A stretch of DNA of 64,000 nucleotides from an uncultured Chitinophaga sp. (GTDB lineage Bacteria; Bacteroidota; Bacteroidia; Chitinophagales; Chitinophagaceae): NCBI RefSeq assembly GCF_946479755.1, contig NZ_CAMLHC010000037.1, positions 1 to 64,000 on the forward strand, written 5' to 3'. Every line of letters starts with the position of its first letter. Within the stretch, counting starts at the first letter, position 1. The notes beneath the pieces were generated by a model. It was not told the DNA's origin. It ran no database searches and saw only the letters and a program-made list of their open reading frames with translations. A program made the translations under genes and the position numbers. Positions 53,658-61,333 of the stretch are shown piece by piece.

Positions 53658-55340
53658 CTATATGTTGATACCGAATTTATCGGCCCACTGTTGTGCTTTT
53701 TCGTAGCCGGCGTCCGCGTGGCGGAAGATGCCCATGGCCGGATCATTGAACAGCACGCGGCCCAGGCAGGCGGCTGCGCGGTCTGTACCGTCGGCCAGTA
53801 CGACCATGCCGGCGTGCTGGGAGTAGCCCATGCCTACGCCACCGCCGTGGTGGAAGGATACCCAGGTAGCGCCGCCGCCGGTGTTGGACATGAGGTTGAG
53901 CAGCGTCCAGTCGCTGACAGCATCGGAGCCGTCTTTCATCGCTTCTGTTTCGCGGTTGGGGGAGGCAACGGAGCCACAGTCCAGGTGATCGCGGCCGATC
54001 ACGATAGGTGCTTTCACTTTACCGGTGCGTACCAGTTCATTGAAGATAAGGCCTGCTTTTTCTCTTTCGCCGAGGCCGAGCCAGCAGATACGGGCGGGCA
54101 GTCCCTGGAAGGCCACTTTTTCCTGCGCCTGTTTGAGCCAGTTGATCAGGTGGGTGTTTTCAGGGAAAGCTTCCATCAGTGCGCGGTCGGTGGTATAGAT
54201 ATCTTCCGGGTCGCCGGAGAGGGCCACCCAGCGGAAGGGACCTTTTCCTTCGCAGAAAAGCGGGCGGATATAGGCCGGTGTGAAGCCGGGGAAGTTAAAG
54301 GCGTTGGGTTCTCCGCCTTCCCTGGCGAATTCGCGGAGGTTGTTGCCGTAGTCGAAGGTCACAGCGCCTTTCTGCTGCATTTCCAGCATGAAGCCTACGT
54401 GGCGGGCCATGCTTTTGAGCGACAGTTCGCGGTAGCGGGCGGGGTCTTTCTTACGCAGTTCCAGTGCGGCTTCCAGCGTCATGCCGTTGGGAACGTAGCC
54501 GTTGATCGGATCGTGCGCAGAAGTCTGGTCTGTCAGCATATCGGGGATGATATTGTCTTTGAGCAGGCGTTCCAGCATATCGCCGGCATCGCTCACCAGG
54601 CCGATGGACAGCGGTTGTCCTTTAGCCATGGCTTCTTTCGCCCAGGCTACTGCCTCTTCGTAGGAGGAGGTCATGCGGTCGATGTAGCGGGTATCGATAC
54701 GTTTCCGGATACGGGTAGGATCGATATCAGCGGCGAGCATCACGCCGCCGGCCATGGTGGCGGCCAGTGGCTGGGCGCCGCCCATACCGCCGATGCCGGC
54801 GGTGACGATCAGTTTACCGGACAGGTCGCCGTTGAAATGCTGGCGGCCGCATTCCATAAAAGTTTCGTAAGTGCCTTGCAGGATGCCTTGTGTGCCGATG
54901 TATATCCAGCTGCCGGCGGTCATCTGGCCGTACATCATGAGGCCTTTGGCGCGCAGTTCGTTGAAATGGTCCCAGGTGGCCCATTTAGGCACGAGGTTAC
55001 TGTTGGCCAGCATCACGCGGGGCGCCTGCGGGTGGGTACGCACGATGCCTACGGGTTTGCCGGACTGCACCAGCAGGGAGTGGTCTTCATCCAGTTCCAG
55101 TAAGGTCTTAATGATTTTCTCCAGGGCTTCGCGGTTGCGGGCAGCCTGGCCAATACCGCCGTACACCACCAGTTCATCGGGGTTTTCGGCTACTTCAGCG
55201 TCGAGGTTGTTGAGCAGCATGCGCAGCGGGGCTTCCGTCTGCCAGGATTTAGCATGCAGCTGTGCGCCGCGGGGCGCCTTGTAGTGCGGATGTGCCGCGT
55301 ATTGTTTAATAAAGTCCAAACTGGTCATGGTAGATGCCAT
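53658..55340 (-). CDS. hutU: Urocanate hydratase
   Basis: Second step of histidine degradation: urocanate to imidazolone propionate, using tightly bound NAD. The product has 560 residues from ATG 55340; the ATG four codons later ([14 protein letters not shown]) is equally possible. Both lie inside the 3' end of hutH, so the genes overlap by 23-35 bases. Family segments: [17 protein letters not shown] (about 19-35), [14 protein letters not shown] (about 56), [16 protein letters not shown] (about 172-187) and [13 protein letters not shown] [11 protein letters not shown] near 265. Length is typical. Confidence 0.95.
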   Translation of the reverse strand: MASTMTSLDFIKQYAAHPHYKAPRGAQLHAKSWQTEAPLRMLLNNLDAEVAENPDELVVYGGIGQAARNREALEKIIKTLLELDEDHSLLVQSGKPVGIVRTHPQAPRVMLANSNLVPKWATWDHFNELRAKGLMMYGQMTAGSWIYIGTQGILQGTYETFMECGRQHFNGDLSGKLIVTAGIGGMGGAQPLAATMAGGVMLAADIDPTRIRKRIDTRYIDRMTSSYEEAVAWAKEAMAKGQPLSIGLVSDAGDMLERLLKDNIIPDMLTDQTSAHDPINGYVPNGMTLEAALELRKKDPARYRELSLKSMARHVGFMLEMQQKGAVTFDYGNNLREFAREGGEPNAFNFPGFTPAYIRPLFCEGKGPFRWVALSGDPEDIYTTDRALMEAFPENTHLINWLKQAQEKVAFQGLPARICWLGLGEREKAGLIFNELVRTGKVKAPIVIGRDHLDCGSVASPNRETEAMKDGSDAVSDWTLLNLMSNTGGGATWVSFHHGGGVGMGYSQHAGMVVLADGTDRAAACLGRVLFNDPAMGIFRHADAGYEKAQQWADKFGINI

Positions 55341-56874
55341 TTAAAGGTAATTGATGTTGTGCGGCGGCTTCGTTGGCTACGCGCACAAGAGAGTGGTCCG
55401 TGATGATTTGGTGTAAAGCTTCGATATCGTAGGCGAAGATGCGGTCTTTGTCAGCGAAAGACACTTTTTCGCGGGTGTAGCGGTGTACGGCTTCCAGGAT
55501 GGGGCCGGATTTGAGCGGCCGGCGGAAATCCACCGCCTGGGCGGCGTAAAGCAGTTCGATGGCGAGGATGTATTCCAGGTTACCGATCACCTGGTTGAGT
55601 TTGCGGCCGCTGATGGAGCCCATGGACACGTGGTCTTCCTGTCCGAGGGAAGTGGGTACGCTGTCAGCGCTGGCGGGGAAACAAAGGGTTTTGTTTTCCG
55701 TTACCAGTGCGGCGGTGGTGTATTGTGGTATCATGAATCCGGAGTTGAGGCCGGCGTCGTTGATGAGGAGTTTAGGCAGGCCATATCGTCCTTCGATCAT
55801 CATGTAGCTGCGCCTGTCGGAGATATTGCCCAGTTCCGCTGCTGCTACGGTGGCATAGTCCAGCGGCAAAGCCATTGGCTGGCCGTGGAAGTTACCGCCG
55901 CTGATGGTGTCTGTGTCACTGAAGATGATGGGGTTGTCTGTCACCGCGTTGAGCTCAATGGTGGTCAGTTCGAGCAGGTGCAGCCATGCGGTGCGGGAGG
56001 CGCCGTGTACCTGTGGCATACAGCGGAGGGAGTATGGGTCCTGAACGCGGCCGCAGTCCACATGCGACGCCATAATTTCGGAGTTGTCCAGCATGGTTTT
56101 GAGGCGGTGGGCCACCAGCTGGTTGCCGGGGAACGGGCGGATGGCGTGCAGGCGTGGATCGAAAGGTTTATGGGTACCCATGAGTCCTTCGAGGGAGAGG
56201 GCACCGATGATGTCTGCCGCTTCCAGCGCGTTGTACAGGCGTTGCACCGCTTTCACGGCGAAGGAGAGGATAAACTGGGTACCGTTGATCAGCGCCAGGC
56301 CTTCTTTGGGGCCGAGCACCACGGGTTGTATGCCTTCCTGTTGCAGTACGGCTTCCATGGGGGTCACCTGTCCTTTGTACCACACTTTCCCGAGGCCTAT
56401 CAGGGGCAGGAAGAGGTGCGACAGCGGGGCCAGGTCGCCGGAGGCGCCCACAGAACCTTTTTCAGGCACCAGCGGGGTGACCTTGTTTTCGATATGCCAG
56501 ATGATACGCTCCAGCGTGGAGAGGGCGGCGCCGGAGTAACCCTGTGCCAGTGCATGCACTTTGGTGATGAGCATGATCCGTGCGATCTCTTCGGGGATAG
56601 GGTTGCCTACGCCTACGCTGTGGCTTTGCAGGATATTGTACTGCAGGGCGCGGGTATCTTCTTCAGAGATTTTGGTATCGCAGAGGGGGCCGAAGCCGGT
56701 GTTGATACCATATACCGTGGTATGCTGCGATACGATCTGTTGTACGTATCCGTTGCTGGTATTGACTTTGGTGATGACTTCCGGGGTGAGGACGCCTTTC
56801 GTTTTGCCTGCGGCAATGTCGAGCACCACACCTACCGTCAGCTGGTCGATACCGTATTTAAAAATAACACTCAT
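55306..56874 (-). CDS. hutH: Histidine ammonia-lyase
   Basis: First step of histidine degradation: removes ammonia from histidine to give urocanate. The 522-residue product carries the Ala-Ser-Gly triad that forms the MIO cofactor at residues 144-146, in [15 protein letters not shown]. It also has [10 protein letters not shown] (about 55-64) and the [14 protein letters not shown] segment (about 77-90). [14 protein letters not shown] is near 280. Length is normal. It follows the MarR gene by 39 bases and overlaps hutU. Confidence 0.96.
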   Translation of the reverse strand: MSVIFKYGIDQLTVGVVLDIAAGKTKGVLTPEVITKVNTSNGYVQQIVSQHTTVYGINTGFGPLCDTKISEEDTRALQYNILQSHSVGVGNPIPEEIARIMLITKVHALAQGYSGAALSTLERIIWHIENKVTPLVPEKGSVGASGDLAPLSHLFLPLIGLGKVWYKGQVTPMEAVLQQEGIQPVVLGPKEGLALINGTQFILSFAVKAVQRLYNALEAADIIGALSLEGLMGTHKPFDPRLHAIRPFPGNQLVAHRLKTMLDNSEIMASHVDCGRVQDPYSLRCMPQVHGASRTAWLHLLELTTIELNAVTDNPIIFSDTDTISGGNFHGQPMALPLDYATVAAAELGNISDRRSYMMIEGRYGLPKLLINDAGLNSGFMIPQYTTAALVTENKTLCFPASADSVPTSLGQEDHVSMGSISGRKLNQVIGNLEYILAIELLYAAQAVDFRRPLKSGPILEAVHRYTREKVSFADKDRIFAYDIEALHQIITDHSLVRVANEAAAQHQLPLNGIYHDQFGLY

Positions 56875-56913
56875 GGTTGTTGGTTTATGGACAAAAGATT
56901 GCCTGGTGTATGA

Positions 56914-57414
56914 TTAGTCGTTTTGTTGGATCGATTTGATCACTCTTGCTGAAAGCGGCTGCTGCTGTACCGCCTGTTCCACCTGCGCGATGGCGGCGAG
57001 CAGTTGCTGGCTTTGTTTGTTTTCCGTGACCAGTTCTTCCATGGCCGCGGAAATCGCTTTCCAGATGGGCTGTATCTGTTGCAGCATGTCTGTCCCTTTT
57101 TTGGTGAAGGCTACCAGTTGGCGGCGGCCGTCTTCTTTACAGGGCGTGGTTTTGAGCAACCCTTTTTTGCGCAGGTTGGTCACCATCTGGCTCACGGCCG
57201 AGTGGGATATTTCCAGCTGTTCAGCGATATCGATGATGGGCATGGGCTGCTGGCCGGCCAGCAGGTAGAATACGGGAAACCAGCTGGCGTCGAAAGGGAT
57301 GCCGGCCTGTTCATATACCTTGTTGACTTCCGCGAGAAAGTATTCGCTGAGCCGGCGCAGGCGGCTGCCGAAGACAAGGTACCCGAGTGAAGGATAAAAA
57401 CTCATTATACTCAA
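56914..57414 (-). CDS. MarR family transcriptional regulator of the hut operon
   Basis: A 166-residue winged-helix regulator of the MarR family. The recognition region IIDIAEQLEISHSAVSQMVTNLRKKGLL spans about 60-87, and the wing holds CKEDGRRQLVAFT. It heads the minus-strand run marR-hutH-hutU-hutI-hutG with a 39-base gap, so it is probably cotranscribed and autoregulated. Other bacteria use HutC (GntR) or HutP for this operon, so a MarR regulator here would be a lineage-specific choice; urocanate or histidine as ligand is inference. Two matching palindromes lie upstream. Confidence 0.88.
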   Translation of the reverse strand: MSIMSFYPSLGYLVFGSRLRRLSEYFLAEVNKVYEQAGIPFDASWFPVFYLLAGQQPMPIIDIAEQLEISHSAVSQMVTNLRKKGLLKTTPCKEDGRRQLVAFTKKGTDMLQQIQPIWKAISAAMEELVTENKQSQQLLAAIAQVEQAVQQQPLSARVIKSIQQND

Positions 57415-57520
57415 TTACGAATTAAGAACCGATGATCAGGGCTATGAGGCTTACGAAAGGCTGATGTTATCGTACCCCCGTGAACTCATTCCGTTTCCTT
57501 TGTGTTCAGACAATCAAATT

Positions 57521-57536
57521 ATATAAGCGCTTATAT
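57521..57536. promoter_or_regulatory. Candidate MarR operator 1
   Basis: The perfect palindrome ATATAAGCGCTTATAT lies 107 bases upstream of the marR start. It is preceded by CAAATT (minus strand AATTTG, part of a -7-like TATAATTTG). Confidence 0.6.
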
Positions 57537-57628
57537 ATTTATTTTTAAAAAAGATGATAAACAGGCGGAAGGAGCCAATGGCGGGCATCCGCGGTTATCA
57601 TCGGGCTATTCTTGTGTTACAACAAATT

Positions 57629-57643
57629 ATATAAGCACTTATA
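57629..57643. promoter_or_regulatory. Candidate MarR operator 2
   Basis: ATATAAGCACTTATA, one base off a perfect palindrome. With the preceding CAAATT it repeats the 21-base context of operator 1. It lies 215 bases upstream of marR. The 371-base gap 57415-57785 otherwise holds no gene. Confidence 0.55.
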
Positions 57644-57690
57644 CAATATTAAGAAAAAATAACCAAGCGCCAAGGGAGGTCAGGATTTTT

Positions 57691-57747
57691 TTCCCTGTAT
57701 CAGCCAGGAGCCGGGTCATATGCCCGTGCCGTGGCTGATACAGGGAA
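57691..57747. repeat. Long inverted repeat after the SET gene
   Basis: A 16-bp stem, TTCCCTGTATCAGCCA/TGGCTGATACAGGGAA, encloses a second small stem CGGG/CCCG around TCATATG. It lies 39 bases past the SET gene stop (minus strand) and lacks a proper T tract, so it is a terminator or a remnant of a palindromic element. Confidence 0.55.
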
Positions 57748-57785
57748 AGTTACCGGGCGGGAAGCCATACGGCCTCCGTCCATCC

Positions 57786-58199
57786 TTATTTGGCCTTAGC
57801 CTGGTTTTCCTTGTTGCGTTTCATATCGAACCAAACAGGGGAGTCATCTTCCACATCGCCGTTATAGTTAATAAACAGCTCTTCACCCTTTTTGATATCG
57901 CGACGGGTAATGATGCTCATGGTTTCAGCCTCAAAATCCATTTCGTATACGCAATTGGGGTTATACTCGTGGTTATAGATGGAGCAGAACCCCAGGGCAA
58001 TGCAGGAGCGGGTTTCGCGGACGCCCCAGAGGAAAATGTAGTTATGGAGCTTTGTTTTGTCGACAATCTCCGTATCGTCGTAAGAGAGGACCAGCACGGG
58101 CGACGTTTCGATCCGGGTACCGGCGGGTATCCTTTCTTTGGTATATACGCCGCGGCCTCTTCCCTTAGACTTATCAATGTACAAGTATGGCTTTATCAT
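57786..58199 (-). CDS. SET domain protein (putative lysine methyltransferase)
   Basis: A 137-residue protein made almost only of a SET domain, the fold of eukaryotic-type protein lysine methyltransferases that use S-adenosylmethionine. It shows the opening KGRGRGVYTKERIPAGT (about residues 12-28), the knot motif SIYNHEYNPNC (NHxxxPN, about 73-83) and the closing ELFINYNGD (about 106-114). A basic tail follows. A small stand-alone SET protein is known in scattered bacteria; targets are unknown. It is single on the minus strand and divergent from the bestrophin gene. Confidence 0.88.
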   Translation of the reverse strand: MIKPYLYIDKSKGRGRGVYTKERIPAGTRIETSPVLVLSYDDTEIVDKTKLHNYIFLWGVRETRSCIALGFCSIYNHEYNPNCVYEMDFEAETMSIITRRDIKKGEELFINYNGDVEDDSPVWFDMKRNKENQAKAK

Positions 58200-58348
58200 A
58201 GCACTTTATCGAATAAAAGAAAGGCGTAAAGTAAAGTTAAAGGAAGAAGTTATCAAAATCATGTTGAAAAATTTTAGGTTTGCGGCCCGAATTAATTTTC
58301 TTTTACGGTACCGGAAGTTACTTTTACCCGGATGCTAACTGTAAGCTT

Positions 58349-59224
58349 ATGATCAATTACAACCCAAAAGACTGGTTTACCTTCATTTTCCGTATCCACA
58401 AGGCGGACACGGTACGGAAGCTCTTTCCGATGTTTATCGCGCTCTCCATCTATTCCGCTATCGTGGCGTGGCTGGAGCTGTCGTTCTGGAAGCTGTCGGC
58501 CAACAGTGAGGTCAAAAACATATCCCTGATGCACGGGCTGCTGGGATTTGTGATCTCCCTGTTGCTCGTATTCCGTACCAATACCGCCTATGACCGCTGG
58601 TGGGAAGGCCGCCGCCAGTGGGGCACGCTGGTGAACAGCAGCCGCAACCTGGCCATCAAGCTGCAGGCCATGCTGCCAGCCGGCAATACAGCAGCCCGGG
58701 CGTTCTTCCGGGTCATGATCCCCAACTATGCCTTCGGTCTGAAGAACCATCTGCGGAAGATCTACAAGGAAGAAGAGATGGAGCCGTTGCCCGAAGGCCA
58801 GGCCCCGCTGGACCTGTCCAAACACGTGCCCAACCAGCTGGCCACCCGTATCCTGCAGAAAATAGCAGAACTGCAGCGCGAAGGGCAACTGACCGGCGAC
58901 CAGCTGATCGTGCTTAACAACGAACTGCAGTCCTTCACCGAAGTATGCGGCGCCTGTGAACGTATCCAGAGCACCCCTATCCCCTTCAGTTACAGCGTAT
59001 TTATCAAAAAATTCATTTTCTTCTATATCATGACCATGCCCTTTGGGTATGTATTCAGCCTGGGATACCTCATTATTCCCATGGTCGTATTCATCTTTTT
59101 TGTACTGGCCAGCCTTGAGCTGATCGCGGAAGAAATCGAGGACCCGTTTGGCTTTGATGCCAACGACCTGCCTACCGACACTATTTCCAATAATATCCGC
59201 AAGCACGTAGGAGAATTATTATAG
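58349..59224 (+). CDS. Bestrophin family ion channel
   Basis: From ATG 58349 (MINYNPKDWFTFIFRIHKADT) the product has 291 residues; the frame opens upstream but adds 23 residues unlike the family. It is a bestrophin/UPF0187-type membrane protein forming pentameric anion or cation channels. Hydrophobic helices lie near residues 24-45, 60-80, 205-225 and 232-255. The family segment FRTNTAYDRWWEGRRQWGTLVN is at about 77-98, and DPFGFDANDLPTD near the C-terminus. A TACTTTTA box lies 22 bases upstream of the start. mgtE follows after 59 bases on the same strand; both concern ion transport. Confidence 0.92.
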   Translation: MINYNPKDWFTFIFRIHKADTVRKLFPMFIALSIYSAIVAWLELSFWKLSANSEVKNISLMHGLLGFVISLLLVFRTNTAYDRWWEGRRQWGTLVNSSRNLAIKLQAMLPAGNTAARAFFRVMIPNYAFGLKNHLRKIYKEEEMEPLPEGQAPLDLSKHVPNQLATRILQKIAELQREGQLTGDQLIVLNNELQSFTEVCGACERIQSTPIPFSYSVFIKKFIFFYIMTMPFGYVFSLGYLIIPMVVFIFFVLASLELIAEEIEDPFGFDANDLPTDTISNNIRKHVGELL

Positions 59225-59283
59225 CGTTAACCCCGGAGGCGTTTTATTTTAACTTATTTTCGCGCATAGAGTCAAATTAGTAC

Positions 59284-60660
59284 ATGGAAAATGAAGCATT
59301 ACTGGAGAAATTCAGCACACTGAAGAAAGAAAAAAACTATCGCGAGCTCTCGGTGTACCTGGACGACCAGTTAATTACGGATATAGCGGACCTGATCCAT
59401 GATAATCCCGAAGATGCGGGCATCATCATCCATCAACTGTCGATCACCCGGGCGGCAGCGGCTTTCCGTATCCTGGACTTCCCTTTACAGGAAGATGTGA
59501 TCCGGGCATTGCCCCCGGCCAAGATAGCCGAGCTGATGAACGAGCTGCCGGCGGATGACCGTACCGCCTTCCTGGAAGAACTGCCCAGCGAAGCGGTAAA
59601 AGAACTGATTAAACTGCTGGACCCGGAAGAACGACGGATCACCCTCTCCCTGCTGGGTTACCCGGAAAACAGCGTAGGGCGTATCATGACGCCCGACTAC
59701 ATCGCCGTACGGGAAGAGTGGACGGTAAAACAGGTGCTGGACTATATCCGTGAGCATGGCAAAGACAGTGAGACCATTGACGTTATCTATGTGATCGATG
59801 AGCGGGGCCAGCTGCTCGACGACTTCCGTATACGTGAGTTCCTGCTGGTAGCCCCCGACACCGTGGTGCATACCCTGATGGATGACCGCTTCGTATCCCT
59901 TCAGGCCAACGACGACCAGGAAGAAGCTGTACAGGTATTCCGCATGGAAAACCGCGTGGCGCTGCCCGTGGTAGACGACAACGGCATACTGCTGGGCATT
60001 GTGACCATCGACGATATCCTGTGGATCGCCAACGAAGAACATACCGAAAACATCCAGAAAATCGGTGGTACCGAGGCCCTCGACGAGCCCTACCTCGATA
60101 TGCCCCTGCTGAAGCTGGTAAAAAAACGTGTAGGCTGGCTTGTGGTATTGTTCATCGGCGAAATGCTGACCGCTACCGCCATGGGGTTCTTTGAAGACGA
60201 AATAGCCAAAGCCGTAGTGCTGGCGCTGTTTGTACCGCTGATCATCTCCAGCGGCGGCAACAGCGGCTCACAGGCTTCTACCCTTATCATACAAGCCATG
60301 GCACTGGGCGAAATCAGTATCAACGACTGGTGGCGCGTGATGCGGCGCGAGATCGTTTCCGGCCTGCTGCTGGGCAGCGTGCTGGGATGCATCGGTTTCA
60401 TCCGCATCCTGCTGTGGAACAGCCTTTTCCATACCTACGGCGAGCATACAGTGCTGATCGGTATGACCGTGGGCATCTCCCTCGTAGGCGTGGTCTTATG
60501 GGGCACGCTCTCCGGCTCCATGCTGCCTATTATCCTGAAAAAAGCCGGCGCCGACCCCGCCACCTCCTCTGCCCCATTTGTGGCTACGCTGGTGGATGTA
60601 ACCGGATTGCTCATTTATTTCTCCGTGGCGTATACGTTCATGAGAGGTATCTTGTTATAA
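59284..60660 (+). CDS. mgtE: Magnesium transporter MgtE
   Basis: Dimeric inner-membrane Mg channel gated by its cytosolic magnesium-sensing part. The 458-residue product has the N domain (about residues 20-130, with ELPADDRTAFLEELP), two CBS domains (about 135-260, RIMTPDYIAV and LPVVDDNGILLGIVTIDDI), a plug helix and five membrane helices (about 285-455). The selectivity region GGNSGSQASTLIIQAMALGEI lies near 325-345. Length is normal. It is downstream of the bestrophin gene and convergent with the phosphatase gene, 35 bases away. Confidence 0.96.
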   Translation: MENEALLEKFSTLKKEKNYRELSVYLDDQLITDIADLIHDNPEDAGIIIHQLSITRAAAAFRILDFPLQEDVIRALPPAKIAELMNELPADDRTAFLEELPSEAVKELIKLLDPEERRITLSLLGYPENSVGRIMTPDYIAVREEWTVKQVLDYIREHGKDSETIDVIYVIDERGQLLDDFRIREFLLVAPDTVVHTLMDDRFVSLQANDDQEEAVQVFRMENRVALPVVDDNGILLGIVTIDDILWIANEEHTENIQKIGGTEALDEPYLDMPLLKLVKKRVGWLVVLFIGEMLTATAMGFFEDEIAKAVVLALFVPLIISSGGNSGSQASTLIIQAMALGEISINDWWRVMRREIVSGLLLGSVLGCIGFIRILLWNSLFHTYGEHTVLIGMTVGISLVGVVLWGTLSGSMLPIILKKAGADPATSSAPFVATLVDVTGLLIYFSVAYTFMRGILL

Positions 60661-60672
60661 ATCGCGCGGAGT

Positions 60673-60694
60673 TCCCGCGGAGTTCTCCGCGGGA
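60673..60694. terminator. GC-rich hairpin between convergent mgtE and phosphatase genes
   Basis: A perfect 10-bp stem, TCCCGCGGAG/CTCCGCGGGA, with a 2-base loop fills the 35-base gap. It lacks a T tract, so termination is likely but not certain. Confidence 0.55.
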
Positions 60695-60695
60695 G

Positions 60696-61241
60696 CTAGT
60701 AGCAATCCTCCGTAAGACTTGTTCCGGCGGACGTTTTATGAACAATGAACAACCAGTTGTACTCGTCTTCTCCCAGCATATTCATATGCGGTTTGGCACG
60801 CAGCCCGCGCAGCGCGGGCACCAGCGTGTTGCTGTGGCCAATTACTAAAATCCGTTTCCCCCAGTCGCCATGCCGCGTGATCTCGTAAATCAGCGATTCT
60901 CCCGTGGTATCTGCCTTATAGAAGCAGGTATCCAGCTGTTGTTTGATCCGGAGGCTGTCGGCCGTCTGGATGCAGCGGAGATAAGGCGTCAGGTAAATCT
61001 TGTCGAGACGGGCGTTTTTCAGCCGTTCATATAAAAGGCCGGCACGTTGGAAACCTTCCGGGGTAAGGGTGGTATCGGCGCCGCCGGGATAACGTTCCGC
61101 ATGCCGGACGAAATAAAACGTACCCGTGAGGAAAGTAGTGTCTTCCGATACCGGTACCGGTTGCCGTACGGGCGCCTTGGGTTTGCAGGCAGCCAGCAGG
61201 AGGAGGCAAAATATGACAGGCAGTAAACGCATAAGCTGCAT
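60696..61241 (-). CDS. Histidine phosphatase family lipoprotein
   Basis: From ATG 61241 (MQLMRLLPVIFCLLLLAACKP) the product has 181 residues with a lipoprotein signal and lipobox LAAC, so it should be membrane-anchored outside the cytoplasm. The frame runs 26 residues further upstream without a good start. The histidine-phosphatase (phosphoglycerate-mutase-like) motifs are present: FVRHAERY (RHxE, about 44-51), YLTPYLRCIQTADSL (about 83) and VIGHSNTLVPAL (second His, about 135). It ends SAGTSLTEDCY. The substrate is unknown. It is divergent from the S9 peptidase gene. Confidence 0.87.
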   Translation of the reverse strand: MQLMRLLPVIFCLLLLAACKPKAPVRQPVPVSEDTTFLTGTFYFVRHAERYPGGADTTLTPEGFQRAGLLYERLKNARLDKIYLTPYLRCIQTADSLRIKQQLDTCFYKADTTGESLIYEITRHGDWGKRILVIGHSNTLVPALRGLRAKPHMNMLGEDEYNWLFIVHKTSAGTSLTEDCY

Positions 61242-61333
61242 GGTAAAAGACCGCCAACCGGCGTCCATCCAAAATTTGTAGCAATTTATGATTAAACCGT
61301 TACATTTATCACCCAACAAAATACTGAACCGCT

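Noticed and set aside
53627..53746. Forty-codon upstream extension of hutI
   Set aside because: It runs into the 3' end of hutU; the family N-terminus begins at the ATG at 53626.
57502..57738. Small frame crossing the two operator palindromes
   Set aside because: It covers AT-rich regulatory sequence and repeats, and its product has no sensible composition.
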